This document shows, piece after piece, positions 62,409-64,000 of a stretch of 64,000 nucleotides of DNA. Both the position numbers and the translations under genes were made by a program. Origin of the DNA: CAVXDY01 sp963721335. GTDB lineage: Bacteria; Actinomycetota; Thermoleophilia; Miltoncostaeales; Miltoncostaeaceae. The DNA is taken from positions 186,001 through 250,000 of the forward strand of contig CAVRIV010000002.1 of the NCBI GenBank assembly GCA_963721335.1, written 5' to 3'. A model generated the notes under the pieces. The model did no database searches, was not told where the DNA came from, and was given only the letters and a program-made list of their open reading frames with translations. Positions within the stretch are counted from its first letter, which is position 1. Every line of letters starts with the position of its first letter.

Positions 62409-62792
62409 TCAGCTCTCGCGGGCGAGCCTCCGCCTGCGCCCGTCGAGGTCGAAGATCGCCCGGAGGACGAGGTTGACCGCCCAGATGATGAGCGCGCCCA
62501 GGACGGCGTCCCCGAAGCCGTCGATCTCGAAGCCCGGCGCGATCCACGAGGTCAGATACAGCATCAGCAGGTTGACGAAGAAGAGCGCGATACCCAGCGT
62601 CAGCACGATCACGGGAAGCGCGAGGAGCGTGACGATCGGCTTGACGAGCCAGTTCACGATCCCGAAGACGAGCCCGGCGAGGACGAGGTGCCAGAAGCTC
62701 TCGTAGTCGATCCCGTCGAGGAGCCGCGCGGCGACCCAGATGGCGGCGACGTTGCACGCCCATGCGAGGAGGAGGCGGAGCCCGAACGACAC
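62409..62792 (-). CDS. Phage holin family (M4-type) small membrane protein, 127 aa
   Basis: Four hydrophobic segments fill the protein: RLLLAWACNVAAIWVAARLL, then FWHLVLAGLVFGIVNWLVKP (the NWLVKP motif is the family's mark), LLALPVIVLTLGIALFFVNL and AVLGALIIWAVNLVL. These PF04020-type proteins are common chromosomal genes in actinobacteria and need not be phage. GTG at 62792. Role is unknown. Confidence 0.85.
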   Translation of the reverse strand: MSFGLRLLLAWACNVAAIWVAARLLDGIDYESFWHLVLAGLVFGIVNWLVKPIVTLLALPVIVLTLGIALFFVNLLMLYLTSWIAPGFEIDGFGDAVLGALIIWAVNLVLRAIFDLDGRRRRLARES

Positions 62793-62843
62793 GTGGGATT
62801 CCTAGCAGGTGGGCGCCGGCCTGAGGAAGCTCGACCTGCCTGC

Positions 62844-63737
62844 CTAGACCCCCGCCGGCGTCGGCGCGGGGGCTGACTCCTGCCCAGGGCGCCCCTCGCC
62901 GTCGCCTGCCGCGGCGGGCGGGTCGTGGAGCAGCACCTGGGGCTCCCATCCCTTGGCGAGCCATGAGAAGCCGAAGGACATGATCGCGACGCTCTCGCCC
63001 CAGAACAGGGCGTGCTTGTCGAGCGGAAGGGGGACGTCGGTCGTCACGTGAAGAAGGAGGTAGACGCACGCCACCCCCATCAGGGACGCGAAGAGCCAGT
63101 GGTAGGCGCGCCAGAACGACGGCGAGCCGCGACCCCGCATCTGCGTCCGCCGACCCTCGCCGACGGCGAACAGGATGCTCATCACCGTGAGCAGGCCGAT
63201 GAGCGCGATCGCCGCGCCGTTGTGCACGCCGCCCACGGTCTCGGGAGTGAGCCTCTCCTGGAGCTCGGTCTGGCGGGCGCCGTCGATCTTCATCGGGAAC
63301 GTGGCCACAACGAACGCCGAGAGGCCCGCGAGCACGCTGAGGTGGTTCTCGAAGGTCCGCAGCTCGGCGATCTTGTAGAGGATGAGGAACCCCGCGACCA
63401 GGTAGAGGCTGCCGACGAACACGTCACGCATCCCCGTGCCGTAGTACGCGCTGAGCGCTTCACGCCAGTCCCCGACTCCCTCGATGAAGGTTCCGCCGCA
63501 GACGATCAGCGCGATCGGAAGCAGGACCCCGATCAAGCCGACCCCGACCCGTAGCGCGAGGTACGAGCGCACGTAGCTGAGCGCCCTGCCGGTCAGGCCG
63601 ACCCGGATGGGGCCATCCGGCGTCGGCAGGAAGTACCCCGGCGCCCACGCGCGGATCTTCCGCATGAGAAGGCGCCATCGCGCTGTGGCACCGAGGCGTG
63701 AGCGCGGTTGCGACCGTGTCTGCTCATCCCGATCCAT
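62844..63737 (-). CDS. Hypothetical multi-pass membrane protein, 297 aa
   Basis: I do not recognise a family. After a basic cytoplasmic start (SRLGATARWRLLMRKIRAWA) about six membrane segments follow, including VGVGLIGVLLPIALIVCGGT, VGSLYLVAGFLILYKIAEL and HNGAAIALIGLLTVMSILFA. The tail is Pro/Ala/Glu-rich. The open frame runs back into the tRNA-Ser gene; ATG at 63737 is chosen because GAGGAG precedes it. It may share a transcript with the holin-like and YihY genes downstream. Confidence 0.75.
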   Translation of the reverse strand: MDRDEQTRSQPRSRLGATARWRLLMRKIRAWAPGYFLPTPDGPIRVGLTGRALSYVRSYLALRVGVGLIGVLLPIALIVCGGTFIEGVGDWREALSAYYGTGMRDVFVGSLYLVAGFLILYKIAELRTFENHLSVLAGLSAFVVATFPMKIDGARQTELQERLTPETVGGVHNGAAIALIGLLTVMSILFAVGEGRRTQMRGRGSPSFWRAYHWLFASLMGVACVYLLLHVTTDVPLPLDKHALFWGESVAIMSFGFSWLAKGWEPQVLLHDPPAAAGDGEGRPGQESAPAPTPAGV

Positions 63738-63861
63738 GCCCGGCTCCTCGCGGTCGTCGGAGGTGTGGCGGGCTGAGCGAACCACGACGGCGCAAACGCC
63801 AGCAAGGCACCCCAGGGTGGGCAGCACCTCACCTTCGGCGGACGCCCTCCCAGCCCAACAG

Positions 63862-63950
63862 CGGAGGGGGGGGGATTTGAACCCCCGTCGGAGGAGAACC
63901 CCCGAAACGGTTTTCGAGACCGCCGCATTCGACCGCTCTGCCACCCCTCC
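63862..63950 (-). tRNA. tRNA-Ser(CGA)
   Basis: An 89-nt class II tRNA on the minus strand: acceptor GGAGGGG/CCCCTCC with discriminator G, anticodon loop CTCGAAA with anticodon CGA, a long variable arm and T-arm GGGGG-TTCAAAT-CCCCC. CCA is not encoded. It is the third tRNA-Ser in the window. Confidence 0.96.
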
Positions 63951-64000
63951 GCGGGCCAGGCTAGCAGGGGTTCCGAGGGCGCTCGGGGAGCCGGTCGTGC

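Noticed and set aside
62409..62792. Prophage evidence from the holin-like protein
   Set aside because: This family is common on actinobacterial chromosomes and no other phage gene is nearby.
1..64000. CRISPR array, transposase, integrase, phage structural genes, restriction or toxin-antitoxin system
   Set aside because: I looked on both strands and saw no regular spaced repeats and no such protein motifs.

Overview
This window is very GC-rich and has the look of an actinobacterium. My best guess is the class Thermoleophilia (Gaiellales/Solirubrobacterales type). The reasons are the codon and start use (many GTG and some TTG starts), an F420-type luciferase-like oxidoreductase, a secreted protein of the 'SGQI..NNSIRSADVRNGTL' collagen-like family, long secreted proteins with a signal peptide and a basic beta-rich C-terminus, and an M4-type small holin-like membrane protein. 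This assignment is an inference; no rRNA is present. Most of the window is chromosomal housekeeping and catabolic sequence. There is no CRISPR array, no transposase and no recognisable phage gene.

Layout. 0-7.9 kb: universal stress protein, DHH phosphoesterase with an FmdE-like partner, membrane HD-GYP phosphodiesterase, FAD oxidoreductase, a TetR/cupin divergon and an F420-type oxidoreductase. 8-16 kb: a more accessory-looking stretch with a methyltransferase, two epoxide hydrolases, two back-to-back tRNA-Ser genes, an alpha/beta hydrolase, a heavily frameshifted LuxR/ATPase regulator and a nucleotidyltransferase, interspersed with copies of an 18-45 bp repeat (about 8.02, 12.64 and 14.97 kb). 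16-24.7 kb: small alpha/beta-barrel and NTF2-like proteins, an FMN reductase, a YceI/TetR divergon with two palindromic operators, tRNA-Arg(ACG), two secreted proteins, a 3' tRNA-Arg fragment with a terminator, a methyltransferase and a Tat-exported VOC protein. 24.8-33.6 kb: AzlCD-like exporter, a winged-helix/hydrolase fusion, STAS and SIMPL proteins, a PKD-like secreted protein and a large PAS/GAF/GGDEF/HD-GYP protein. 33.7-38.3 kb: iron-type ABC binding protein and permease, a phosphatase and an M28 peptidase. 39.5-44.4 kb: small proteins, a MocR regulator with CCAATTGG-type palindromes, an XRE-cupin/PhzF operon divergent from a second AzlCD pair, and an acetyltransferase. 44.4-49 kb: a complete branched-chain amino acid (Liv) ABC transporter, its binding protein convergent with the livHMGF operon. 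49-64 kb: nitroreductase/LOG operon, MOSC protein, tadA, glycoside hydrolase with an overlapping upstream ORF, FAD-linked oxidase, CitE-like lyase/hydroxyacid dehydrogenase operon, second nitroreductase, MFS exporter, membrane proteins and tRNA-Ser(CGA).

Themes. Cyclic-di-GMP turnover appears twice (2.2 kb and 30.6 kb). Amino-acid traffic appears three times (two AzlCD-type exporters and one Liv importer), the second AzlCD pair sharing a 19-bp divergent control region with an XRE-cupin regulator. Several small divergons show clear operator-like symmetry: TetR/cupin, TetR/YceI, MocR/zinc-ribbon and XRE/AzlC.

A strong caveat: about a dozen genes are interrupted by apparent single-base frameshifts while the protein continues intact in another frame, some at G/C homopolymers. 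Much of this is probably sequence error rather than biology. The LuxR-type regulator at 12.6-14.9 kb carries the most and may be a true pseudogene. I did not find one clearly new multi-gene system. The most unusual items are the MocR/zinc-ribbon operator array, the overlapping leader ORF at 51.6 kb, the back-to-back tRNA-Ser genes, the interspersed repeat and the tRNA-Arg duplication.
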